A stretch of 8,842 bases of DNA from CALHAX01 sp038523655 (GCA_038523655.1 JBCBJG010000128.1:1-8842); one strand, 5' to 3'; shown: positions 1 through 6,371, numbered from the stretch's first letter. Notes: generated by a model not told the origin, from the sequence alone. Program-made: numbers and translations.

Positions 1-2
1 AT

Positions 3-79
3 TGGCGCACCGGGGAAGATTCGAACTCCCGACCCCCAGATTCGTAGTCTGGTGCTCTATCCAGCTGAGCTACCGGTGC
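3..79 (-). tRNA. tRNA-Arg (anticodon ACG)
   Basis: This is a complete 77-base tRNA read on the minus strand. The acceptor stem pairs GCACCGG (5' end at 79) with CCGGTGC, followed by discriminator G and an encoded CCA (plus-strand TGG at 3-5). The anticodon stem-loop is CCAGA-CTACGAA-TCTGG, giving anticodon ACG (plus-strand CGT at 43-45). The T arm is GGGAG-TTCGAAT-CTTCC with one G-T pair. Anticodon ACG reads arginine CGN codons; in bacteria A34 is normally deaminated to inosine by TadA, which lets it read CGU, CGC and CGA. The 3' end lies at the window edge, so a downstream terminator or integrated element could not be seen. Confidence 0.96.
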
Positions 80-131
80 TTGAGGCGTCTCCGCCGGGGC
101 GGGGCCTTTGACGTAGATGGGCGGTCGCCGG

Positions 132-148
132 CCACGTTATGTACGTGG
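132..148. repeat. 17-base inverted repeat upstream of the tRNA-Arg
   Basis: CCACGT at 132-137 and ACGTGG at 143-148 are perfect inverted arms around the 5-base centre TATGT. The element lies about 53 bases upstream of the tRNA 5' end, where a tRNA promoter or upstream regulatory site would be expected. It has no following T run in either direction, so it is not a standard intrinsic terminator. Its role is unknown. Confidence 0.55.
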
Positions 149-313
149 ATGCAAGGAGCATCGCCCGTGTCGGAGGGGCCAACGCCCGGCCGACAGCGCT
201 GGGTACCGGTTCGACCCTAAAAAGACAAGCGTCAACGCATGAGCAGTGCCGCAAGCTTAAACCCGCACGCTCGTCGGCCGGCAGTGGCGCTGCGTCTGGC
301 AGCTGCCTTCGGA

Positions 314-370
314 CCCAGCACCCGCAGGCGGGCCCAGCATCCGCAGGCGGGCCCGACACCCGCCGGCAGG
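314..370. repeat. Three tandem 19-base imperfect repeats
   Basis: Three head-to-tail 19-base units lie at 314-332, 333-351 and 352-370. The first two differ at one position (CCCAGCACCCGCAGGCGGG against CCCAGCATCCGCAGGCGGG); the third is more diverged. Units 1 and 2 contain short self-complementary cores (CCGC-AG-GCGG). The array sits about 70 bases downstream of the kinase stop codon. It may be slippage-generated sequence; a role at the 3' end of the kinase message is possible but not shown. Confidence 0.75.
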
Positions 371-439
371 CAAGGCAAACGCGCTCATCGACCCAGGCAA
401 CATTGCAAGGCGGGCTGACAGCGGGGCAGGCGCACCGCA

Positions 440-2236
440 TCAACCGGCAGCCGTTGATCCGTTTGTCTCCTGCCCGGCCTGGTCCACCGGGCCGCCGCCA
501 GGCCCTCCTTCGGGCGGAAGCACGATTTCGAAGTGCGCGCCGCGGGTCTGGCCGTTGACGCTCTCGCCGGCGCCGTTGATGAGCGCGGTATCCTCCTCAA
601 CCAGCCGCAACGAACCGCCGTGCGCTTTCACCAGCTCGTTCGCGATGGCAAGGCCAAGCCCGGTGCCGCCTTTGCGCGCTGCACCCTGAAATGCCTGAAA
701 AAGCGCATCACGCGCCTTGAGTGGAAAACCCGGGCCCGTGTCGCGGATATCGATCTGGATCGCGCCGGCGTGCTCGACAGCCGTGACGTCGATGCGGCCC
801 TCGAGCGCCGCACGCTCTGCGCCCGACATCGCGGCAACAACCTGCCCGGCATTACGCATGACGTTGCTCAAGACCCGGTAGAGCTGATCGCGATCCGCAT
901 AAACGATGAGATCATCCGCGATTTCGAGCGAAAACCCGATAGGCCCCGGACCTAACTCGCTAGGAGCAAAACTGCCGGCCTCGTCGCCGCCTGCTTTGAG
1001 TGCGCGGGTGCCTTCGTCAGTCCCGTGAGCGCCATCCGACGCACCGCTTGGCAACCCAAGCTGATCCGCGACCTCCAGGACCAGCGGCGCCAACGCAAAA
1101 CGCGTCCGCTGCGGCCGTGGCTCGTCCGCCCGCCCGTACCGCAGCGTCATCTGGCAAAGATCGACCGCCCGATCGAGCGCGCTCAGAAGTTTCGGCGCAA
1201 ACCGCTTGACGATCGGATCGTCGCTCGCCGCGAACCGATCCGAGATGATCTGCGCGCTCGCCAGCATGTTGCGCAGGTCGTGATTGATCTTGCTGACCGC
1301 CAGGCCGAGCCCGGCGAGCCGATTCTTCTGCGTCAGCAGTTGCGACAGTGCTCCCTGCATTTGCGCGAGCTCATGTTCGGCGATGCCGATCTCATCGCGC
1401 CGCGCACTCGGCACGAGGATCCGCGTCGCATCTTCCGGATTGACGGCATAATGCTCCATCGCCCGGACCATGCGCTGCATCGGGCGCACCATCAGCCAGT
1501 TCAGCGCGAGGTAGACGAGGGTCGCCGCGAAGATCGAAATCGCGATCGAGAGCGCCAGGATGTTCAGCCCAAACTCGATCATCGCCGCCTTGAGAGGGGC
1601 TTCGTCGACGACGATCTCGACGAACTCCGCCTTGCCATACTGCGGCGTGCCGATCACCCGGATGCTTTGCTTGGGACCGTGGAAGTAAACGAGCACGGCA
1701 TCGCGGATCAGCGTGAACATGTTTGCGCTGCGCAGATCGTAGAACGCATCGATCCGCGGAGGCATGTTGTCCTGGGCAACGAGGCGACGCGTATCTTTTT
1801 TCACCGCGACAGAACGCACACGGGCGGCGGTCAGGATTTCATCCTGCAGCATTGGTGAGAGCTCACCGTTTGGCGAGTCTTCCGCGGCGAGCGCAACGAT
1901 CTGCGCGGCCTCGAGCCGGTCCATCAGCCACTTCATACGAAAATTCGCAACGGACGGCAGGAAGATCAGCACCTCCGCAATCATCACCGCGACGACCGTG
2001 ATCGCGAGCAGGCGCGCGGACAACCCCGCCCCGCGCGGTGGCGGCGACACGGGCCGCGGCGGGGCAAGCGACTGCGCGTCAAGCGTCGGTGTTTCGGGTA
2101 TTTCGTCTGCCGTTGTCGGCGCCACAAGATCCGGCTCGGCGCTGGTAGAGACGGCGCTTGGCGCATTCCCGGCCATGGAGGCAGGGCTCGGCCGCGATGT
2201 CGGCTCGCTCATGGCAGAAGGCTCACGTCTCGTCAC
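440..2236 (-). CDS. Membrane sensor histidine kinase (HAMP, HisKA-like, HATPase_c)
   Basis: A sensor kinase that would autophosphorylate a histidine and pass the phosphate to a response regulator; no regulator gene is in the window. Of 598 residues, 1-70 are a Pro/Ala/Ser-rich tail, about 75-96 is membrane segment 1, 97-221 the extracytoplasmic sensor (family not recognised), about 222-247 membrane segment 2, and 248-302 a HAMP linker containing RRDEIG. The phosphoacceptor motif is HDLRN with H319; its H-D-x-x-N pattern fits kinases that can also dephosphorylate their partner. The ATP domain shows N458/N462, DTGPGF (499-504), FQAFQG and GGTGLGLA (523-530), all intact. A low-complexity stretch at about 395-432 interrupts the region before the N box. 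The start is unsure: GTG at 2236 or ATG at 2212 (590 residues); neither has a strong ribosome site. A 246-base gap separates it from the flavoprotein gene upstream. Confidence 0.92.
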   Translation of the reverse strand: MTRREPSAMSEPTSRPSPASMAGNAPSAVSTSAEPDLVAPTTADEIPETPTLDAQSLAPPRPVSPPPRGAGLSARLLAITVVAVMIAEVLIFLPSVANFRMKWLMDRLEAAQIVALAAEDSPNGELSPMLQDEILTAARVRSVAVKKDTRRLVAQDNMPPRIDAFYDLRSANMFTLIRDAVLVYFHGPKQSIRVIGTPQYGKAEFVEIVVDEAPLKAAMIEFGLNILALSIAISIFAATLVYLALNWLMVRPMQRMVRAMEHYAVNPEDATRILVPSARRDEIGIAEHELAQMQGALSQLLTQKNRLAGLGLAVSKINHDLRNMLASAQIISDRFAASDDPIVKRFAPKLLSALDRAVDLCQMTLRYGRADEPRPQRTRFALAPLVLEVADQLGLPSGASDGAHGTDEGTRALKAGGDEAGSFAPSELGPGPIGFSLEIADDLIVYADRDQLYRVLSNVMRNAGQVVAAMSGAERAALEGRIDVTAVEHAGAIQIDIRDTGPGFPLKARDALFQAFQGAARKGGTGLGLAIANELVKAHGGSLRLVEEDTALINGAGESVNGQTRGAHFEIVLPPEGGPGGGPVDQAGQETNGSTAAG

Positions 2237-2316
2237 AGATGTCCGCGCGCGGCTCGATGTACCCGGCGCCGATCAATGCACCGGCTCGCCCTACACCTTG
2301 AACGCGTCATGCGGGA

Positions 2317-2330
2317 GGCATCACGATGCC
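2317..2330. repeat. 14-base inverted repeat between the flavoprotein and kinase genes
   Basis: GGCATC and GATGCC are perfect arms with only AC between them. The loop is too tight for an RNA hairpin, so a protein-binding operator is the more natural reading. It is 81 bases upstream of the GTG start chosen for the kinase. Function is not known. Confidence 0.35.
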
Positions 2331-2433
2331 ACCGGGCAAAACCGGATGCTTGGCCGCCCGCCGTCCCGGCAGTCGCGCTGAAAGCCACCTCGGGAGGTAC
2401 CCCGAAAGTAGCGAGCATGCGGTTTGCATTAAC

Positions 2434-2456
2434 CGGCGACCACATACCAGTCGCCG
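2434..2456 (-). terminator. Possible hairpin terminator after the flavoprotein gene
   Basis: CGGCGAC (2434-2440) and GTCGCCG (2450-2456) form a perfect 7-base-pair GC-rich stem with a 9-base loop, 26 bases past the flavoprotein stop codon on the minus strand. The following minus-strand sequence begins GTTAATGC and has no real T run, so it would be a weak intrinsic terminator or an RNA-stabilising 3' hairpin. Confidence 0.35.
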
Positions 2457-2482
2457 TTGCCCCATCGGTCCGCAACCGTCGA

Positions 2483-3913
2483 TCAACCGAACCGGCCAAG
2501 GAACGACACGACACGACGCACGAGCGGGTTCGCCAGCTTCGGGACGAAATGCGTTGTCGCTGCACGCTTGTTGACCTCGGCGATGGTTGGATAGGGAGAA
2601 ATATAGCCGGTAAACGCGCCGATCTTCTGTCCGTTCGCAATGGCAAACGCCCACATCTGAATGACGTCGCCCGCATGTGCGCCGACGATCGAAGCGCCGA
2701 GGATCTTTCCGTTTTTCTGAACCACGACCTTAACGATGCCGTCGGTCTTTGCCTCGGCCTGCGCGCGGTCGTTCTCGTGGTACGGCCAGCGCAGGACGCC
2801 AATCTTGTCGCCGTGCTGTTCGCGCGCCTGCGCCTCGGTCAATCCGACATGCGCCAGCTCAGGATCGGTGAAAGTCGACCACGGATAAATCTCCGGCTTC
2901 ACCTTCACCGGCATGCGGAACAGGGCGCTGCGAATAACGAGGCCGGCGTGATACCCCGCGATATGCGTGAACTGATAGCCACCGGTCACGTCACCGATCG
3001 CGTAGACCTTGGGGTTACTCGTCTTCAGACCCGCCGATACGTGAATGCCCGTCTTGGCGTAGTCGATACCGGCTTTCTCGAGATCGAGCCCGTCGACGTT
3101 GGGCGCGCGCCCGGTCGCCATCAGAAGATGCGATCCCGAAATCGTCTCCTCGACACCGTTTGAGACCACCGTCACCTCGATCGACCCGTCCGATGCTGTC
3201 GCAAGGCGCTGGACGAGCGTGTCCTCGCGAATATCGAGGCCCTCATCCCGCAGTTTCGCCAGCACGATCTCGGTAAGCTCCGGATCGTCCTTGCCGAGCG
3301 CGGTCCGTCCTTCCAGCACCGTGACGCGGCTGCCGAGCCGGAGATGCGCCTGCGCCATTTCCATCCCAATCGGTCCGCCGCCGACGACGATCAAATGCTC
3401 GGGCCGGATGTCGTTGTCGAAGATCGTTTCGTTGGTGAAATAGGGCACCTGATCGATGCCTTCGATCGGAAAGACCAGCGGGGCTGAACCGGTTGCGATC
3501 ACGAACCGGCGCGCCTTGATCGTGGTATCGCCCGCGATCAGCGTCTCACGATCGGTGAATCGGCCGGCCGCTTCGATCACGTTCACACCGAGCCCGGTGA
3601 ACCGCTCGACGCTATCGTTGGGCTCGATCGCGGCGATCACGTCGCGCACGTGCTGGCGCACTGCCGTGCGATCAACCTGGGGTGAAACCGGGGTGACGCC
3701 GAAGGGGTTTGCCCCCCGCATCGTGTGGACGTGTTTGGCGGCGGCGATCAGCGCCTTGGACGGGACGCAGCCGTAGTTCAGGCAATCGCCACCCATCTTG
3801 TGCTTTTCGAGAAGGACGACCGACGCGCCGAGCTGGACCGCGCCGGCGGCGACGCTGAGGCCACCGGAGCCGGCACCGATCACACAGAGATCAGGAGTTA
3901 ATGTCTGGGACAT
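2483..3913 (-). CDS. FAD-dependent pyridine nucleotide-disulfide oxidoreductase, mercuric-reductase-like
   Basis: A cytosolic class I flavoprotein disulfide reductase of 476 residues, related to dihydrolipoyl dehydrogenase, glutathione reductase and MerA. FAD motif GAGSGG is at 14-19 with E36 ending strand 2. The redox-active CLNYGCVPSK has C44 and C49. The nucleotide motif GGGPIG is at 178-183; acidic E201 at the end of strand 2 suggests NADH over NADPH (inference). TGRAPN (267-272) and AIGD (305-308) complete the FAD domain, followed by a dimerisation domain. The usual His-Pro-Thr near the C terminus is Tyr-Pro-Thr (Y441, with E446), a MerA-like feature, but MerA's N-terminal metal-binding domain and C-terminal Cys-Cys pair are absent. 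Mercuric reductase activity is therefore unlikely and the substrate unknown. The only other cysteine is C10. The ATG at 3913 has GGAGA (3922-3926) upstream. A VTT gene lies upstream, a pairing I recall from other bacteria. Confidence 0.93.
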   Translation of the reverse strand: MSQTLTPDLCVIGAGSGGLSVAAGAVQLGASVVLLEKHKMGGDCLNYGCVPSKALIAAAKHVHTMRGANPFGVTPVSPQVDRTAVRQHVRDVIAAIEPNDSVERFTGLGVNVIEAAGRFTDRETLIAGDTTIKARRFVIATGSAPLVFPIEGIDQVPYFTNETIFDNDIRPEHLIVVGGGPIGMEMAQAHLRLGSRVTVLEGRTALGKDDPELTEIVLAKLRDEGLDIREDTLVQRLATASDGSIEVTVVSNGVEETISGSHLLMATGRAPNVDGLDLEKAGIDYAKTGIHVSAGLKTSNPKVYAIGDVTGGYQFTHIAGYHAGLVIRSALFRMPVKVKPEIYPWSTFTDPELAHVGLTEAQAREQHGDKIGVLRWPYHENDRAQAEAKTDGIVKVVVQKNGKILGASIVGAHAGDVIQMWAFAIANGQKIGAFTGYISPYPTIAEVNKRAATTHFVPKLANPLVRRVVSFLGRFG

Positions 3914-3978
3914 GATGCGGGTCTCCGACGGAGTAAAAGTTAGGGAAGGGGAGGCACGGCGAGCTGCCCGGCACTGAG

Positions 3979-3984
3979 ATCATA
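3979..3984 (-). promoter_or_regulatory. Candidate -10 element for the flavoprotein gene
   Basis: The minus strand reads TATGAT here, five of six matches to TATAAT, about 66 bases upstream of the flavoprotein ATG. This would give a 5' leader of roughly 60 bases ending in the GGAGA ribosome site. No recognisable -35 box lies 16-18 bases further upstream, so it is only a candidate. If real, the flavoprotein can be transcribed separately from the upstream VTT gene. Confidence 0.3.
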
Positions 3985-4050
3985 GCGCAAAACGTCTGCG
4001 CCGAGCTGACCGACGGCGCGAATGCTGGATCAACCCATGGCGCCGCCGCC

Positions 4051-4106
4051 GGAGCCACTGCGCCAGAGCTACCGCGAAAGGCGTCAACGCGTGACGGTGG
4101 CTCTGG
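4051..4106 (-). promoter_or_regulatory. Nested inverted repeats between the VTT and flavoprotein genes (terminator or attenuator candidate)
   Basis: An outer stem pairs 4063-4072 (CCAGAGCTAC) with 4097-4106 (GTGGCTCTGG): nine Watson-Crick pairs and one T-G wobble on the plus strand, which becomes an A-C mismatch in minus-strand RNA. Inside is a perfect inner stem, CGTCA (4082-4086) with TGACG (4092-4096). A competing perfect 7-pair stem joins GAGCCAC (4052-4058) with GTGGCTC (4097-4103), so two folds exclude each other. The element begins 32 bases after the VTT stop codon and about 140 bases before the flavoprotein start. There is no T run, so a plain intrinsic terminator is not well supported. 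Confidence 0.4.
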
Positions 4107-4138
4107 CCGCGAAGCGAACGGATGCGCCGACAGGGCCA

Positions 4139-5035
4139 TTACGCGCCCGCCGCGCTCCCTCCACGGAACCGCTTGAGCGCAATCGGGATCAACGCGACGA
4201 CCGCAAGCGCGATACCCGCATAGATCAGCTCGGGGCTTATGAGCTGCTGCAGATCCACCGAGTAGTCACAACCGGCCACACCATTCTCGGCGACGCACGC
4301 CGCGTGACGCGCGTTCTCCGCCTCGAGCGGTGCACCCAGGCTCGCACCAACGAGCGAGTAAGCGGCCGTACCCGGAATGATCCCGAAGAGCGTGCCGAAG
4401 AAGTAGGTCCGCAACCGCACACCGAGGAACGCGGGCGCGAGGTTCACGACGACGAATGGAAACGCCGGTACGAGACGGAGGAAAAGCATGTAGCTCAGCG
4501 CGTTTTCCTGAAAGCCGGCCTTGAGCTTGTCGAGCCACGGCCCGGCGGTCGCCGACAGCGTCTCACCGAGCGATGTCTTGGCAACGAGAAAGATAATCGT
4601 TGCGCCGATCGTCGCCGCGAGCACCGTCGCAGGGATGCCGAAATACGGTCCGAACAGCAGCCCGCCTGTGAGCGTCATGATTAGCCCACCGGGGAGGGAA
4701 AGGGCCACAACGGCGATGTACGCCGCCATATAGATGAGGATCGCGATCGCGAAGTTGTCGGCGATGAACGCCTGCATCGCTCCGTAATTCTCCCCAATCG
4801 TCTGAAGGGAGAGATATTTGTGCCAGCCCATCGCGAACGCGAGCCCCATCAGCCCGACGATTGCAACAAGCGGAAGATAGCGCATCACGGATCCGCCGGA
4901 CGACGCCTTGGAAGCATTACCAGTCGCACTGCCCTCGTCGGCAGCAGCGCCGGCGGCGTCGCGAGGATGACCGGCCGATGTGTGCGGCGCGGAAGTGGAG
5001 GGTCGTTCGGCCATGAGTGTGGTTCCTGCGGTCAT
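4139..5035 (-). CDS. TVP38/TMEM64 (VTT domain, DedA-like) integral membrane protein
   Basis: A multi-pass inner-membrane protein of the VTT superfamily, whose members are linked to lipid scrambling or small-molecule transport; the substrate here is unknown. In the 298-residue model, 1-50 are a polar Ala/Ser-rich tail and about 53-70 is the first membrane segment. The VTT core follows: SLPGGLIMTLTGGLLFGPYFG (near 113-133), then FLRLVPAFPFVVVNLAP (about 185-201) and GIIPGTAAYSLVGASLG (about 218-234). The last helix is followed by KRFR, which puts the C terminus inside by the positive-inside rule and the preceding loop in the periplasm. That loop holds the protein's only cysteines, C247 and C256. 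Starts: ATG 5035 has GAGG six bases upstream; ATG 5014 (291 residues) has AGGA nine bases upstream; GTG 5212 would take in the palindromic region and is less likely. DUF547 lies upstream, the flavoprotein downstream. Confidence 0.88.
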   Translation of the reverse strand: MTAGTTLMAERPSTSAPHTSAGHPRDAAGAAADEGSATGNASKASSGGSVMRYLPLVAIVGLMGLAFAMGWHKYLSLQTIGENYGAMQAFIADNFAIAILIYMAAYIAVVALSLPGGLIMTLTGGLLFGPYFGIPATVLAATIGATIIFLVAKTSLGETLSATAGPWLDKLKAGFQENALSYMLFLRLVPAFPFVVVNLAPAFLGVRLRTYFFGTLFGIIPGTAAYSLVGASLGAPLEAENARHAACVAENGVAGCDYSVDLQQLISPELIYAGIALAVVALIPIALKRFRGGSAAGA

Positions 5036-5114
5036 CGGGCGCCTCGCTGATGTGAACTGGAGCGTCCGGTGTGCGCCCCGTGGTGCCCGTCGTGCCTCGT
5101 CTGTGTCCCGCCGG

Positions 5115-5161
5115 GCGTGACACGCGTCACGCAACAGCAATTTCCTCGCGATCCGCGTGAC
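5115..5161. promoter_or_regulatory. Candidate operator: palindrome plus a third half-site upstream of the VTT gene
   Basis: GCGTGAC (5115-5121), a 4-base centre ACGC, and GTCACGC (5126-5132) form a perfect 18-base inverted repeat about 80 bases upstream of the VTT start. A third identical heptamer, GCGTGAC, lies at 5155-5161, exactly 40 bases from the first, close to four helical turns. The minus strand also shows TTGACG at 5173-5168, a good -35 match, but no convincing -10 at the right distance. The pattern looks like a binding-site cluster; the regulator is unknown. Confidence 0.4.
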
Positions 5162-5218
5162 CACGTCCGTCAAGGTAACAGGGGAGGGCGGGCCCGCGGG
5201 CTGCCCATCCACCGTCGC

Positions 5219-6097
5219 CTACTTCGTATCATTCAACGCCCAGTCGTAATCAAAGCCCGAAATATCATCCCGACCTTCGAGCGCCGTTTTCAGCGCACCC
5301 TCGGCGTACTTGCGCGCGTGTGCCAGCACGCCGGCCTCGCTTCCATCGAAGTCTTCCTGAAACCAGCTATAGATCTTCGACGCCCGCACCCGCCCGCTCG
5401 AGACCTGAAATCCGCGCGGGCTGTTGACGAAGATGCGCGCCGCCTCGTCGAGTTGCGCTTGCAGCGTGGCGCCGACGAAGGCCTCCGTCCCGAGGTTGGG
5501 GCAGCCGATCGAGGCGCAGTTGACCGCGTAGTGTACACGCGGATCCTCGAAGGTGCCGCGCATGATGACGTGTTCGATGTCGTTCAGGCTCAGCTCGATC
5601 CCATTCACCGTGACAACTTTTTTGCCCCACGGCCCGTTGGAGAAAAAGCCAGAGATGTCGATGTCCCGGATCGTGGCGACCGGGTAATGATCGAGCACGA
5701 TGTCGATCGTCACCGCGTTGTAGAGGTTGGCCCAATAGGCGAACTGCGCATCGCGGCTCAGCGTTTTCGGGTCCACTTTCGCAAGCGCTGCGACGTAGTC
5801 CTTCAGCGCGGCATGGCCATTCCTTTTCCAGCCCGCGTAGTCGACGCGGTTGAGCCCGTCGTCGCCTTTTTTCACATACGTCGAGAGCAGCGCCGTCCAC
5901 GCGCTATGGTCGACCGTCTGGTCGCCGTACGCTTCGAACGCGGCCTTGATGTCTTGCGCGACAGCCGGGCGCACGCCCATGATCGGCGCAGCCACGATGG
6001 CAGCGATCGACGCCTGGAGTAATGACCGGCGGGATAGTGCGTTTGGTCGTCGCGATGAACGTATGGAGGACGACGCGTATTCGTTCTGTTGGGTCAT
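5219..6097 (-). CDS. DUF547 protein with a Tat signal peptide
   Basis: An exported DUF547-family protein; the family's biochemical role is not established. The 292-residue model starts at ATG 6097 (MTQQNEY); an in-frame upstream start at 6160 would add 21 residues in front and is less likely. The signal has SRRSLLQ with R23 and R24, a hydrophobic stretch, and an AVA cleavage site after residue 47, so export by the Tat pathway, implying folding before export, is predicted. DUF547 hallmarks: AYWANLYNAVTI (about 120-131), the IEHVIMRGTFEDPRVHYAVN block with H176 and H189, and NCASIGCPNL with C194 and C199. These two are the only cysteines in the predicted protein. Ribosome site is weak (GGA seven bases upstream of the ATG). 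The gene is divergent from rpmH and the first of the minus-strand block; 183 bases separate it from the VTT gene. Confidence 0.9.
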   Translation of the reverse strand: MTQQNEYASSSIRSSRRPNALSRRSLLQASIAAIVAAPIMGVRPAVAQDIKAAFEAYGDQTVDHSAWTALLSTYVKKGDDGLNRVDYAGWKRNGHAALKDYVAALAKVDPKTLSRDAQFAYWANLYNAVTIDIVLDHYPVATIRDIDISGFFSNGPWGKKVVTVNGIELSLNDIEHVIMRGTFEDPRVHYAVNCASIGCPNLGTEAFVGATLQAQLDEAARIFVNSPRGFQVSSGRVRASKIYSWFQEDFDGSEAGVLAHARKYAEGALKTALEGRDDISGFDYDWALNDTK

Positions 6098-6347
6098 GGG
6101 TCTATCCGATGTCCGTGGCAGCCTGTCGCATGCAGGCGGGTTTGAGCCTCCATACCCCATTCGTCAGCCGGCGCGCTGCCGCGTCCATGTTTCTCTCGCC
6201 AACGTGAAAAGCTTTGAAGTCCGCGATGAGGCCTACGCGATGAGCCGAGATCGGCGGGCGCGACCGCAGCCGCACCTGATCGCAGCAGCACGTGACGGCC
6301 GTGGGCCCTACAAGTCCGTAACGCGTCCGGAGTGGCGCCCCTTTCCA

Positions 6348-6367
6348 GAAACGCGCGTGCGCGTTTC
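6348..6367. promoter_or_regulatory. 20-base near-perfect palindrome, candidate operator
   Basis: GAAACGCGC (6348-6356) and GCGCGTTTC (6359-6367) are perfect 9-base arms around GT. It ends four bases before the candidate rpmH -35 box, a position suited to an activator, or to a regulator acting on both divergent genes. As RNA it could only form an 8-pair stem with a 4-base loop, and it has no T run, so a DNA-binding site is preferred over a terminator. Confidence 0.5.
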
Positions 6368-6371
6368 CTCG

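Larger units (their letters stand above)
80..439. other. Gene-free region between the tRNA-Arg and the histidine kinase
   Basis: No convincing gene was found here. Open frames exist on both strands, but they are arginine-, alanine- and proline-rich or cysteine-rich translations typical of GC-rich non-coding DNA, and the minus-strand one runs into the tRNA. The region holds a 17-base palindrome (132-148), three 19-base tandem repeats (314-370) and a run of five A (219-223). That run reads as five T on the minus strand downstream of the kinase, but no convincing stem precedes it. The tRNA-Arg promoter should lie in roughly 80-150; I could not pick out a good -35/-10 pair. Confidence 0.6.

Noticed and set aside
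200..223. GGTTCGA motif resembling a tRNA T loop, as a possible tRNA remnant
   Set aside because: The flanking bases do not pair into a T stem on either strand and no other tRNA arms are present nearby.
219..223. Run of five A (five T on the minus strand) as an intrinsic terminator for the kinase
   Set aside because: Only a 4-pair stem with a very long loop could be drawn before it, which is not enough.
57..443. Minus-strand 128-codon frame starting at the kinase stop (TGATG overlap), cysteine-rich
   Set aside because: The stop/start overlap looks like translational coupling, but the frame runs into the tRNA-Arg and over the tandem repeats, and the translation is low-complexity with no recognisable domain.
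1025..1858. 277-codon plus-strand frame antisense to the kinase
   Set aside because: Its product is highly charged, Arg/Asp/His-rich, typical of the antisense of GC-rich genes; the minus-strand kinase is unambiguous.
3891..4139. 82-codon minus-strand frame beginning in a TAATG overlap with the VTT stop codon
   Set aside because: The coupling signal is attractive, but the translation is Pro/Ala/Ser-rich without domain features, overlaps the flavoprotein start out of frame, and crosses the nested inverted repeats.
5036..5212. Longer VTT start at GTG 5212, seven bases after the DUF547 stop
   Set aside because: The close spacing is suggestive, but the added 59 residues have no VTT features, the region carries a palindromic operator-like array, and ATGs at 5035 and 5014 have better ribosome sites.
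5069..6022. 317-codon plus-strand frame antisense to DUF547
   Set aside because: Antisense shadow of a clear DUF547 gene; no domain seen in its translation.
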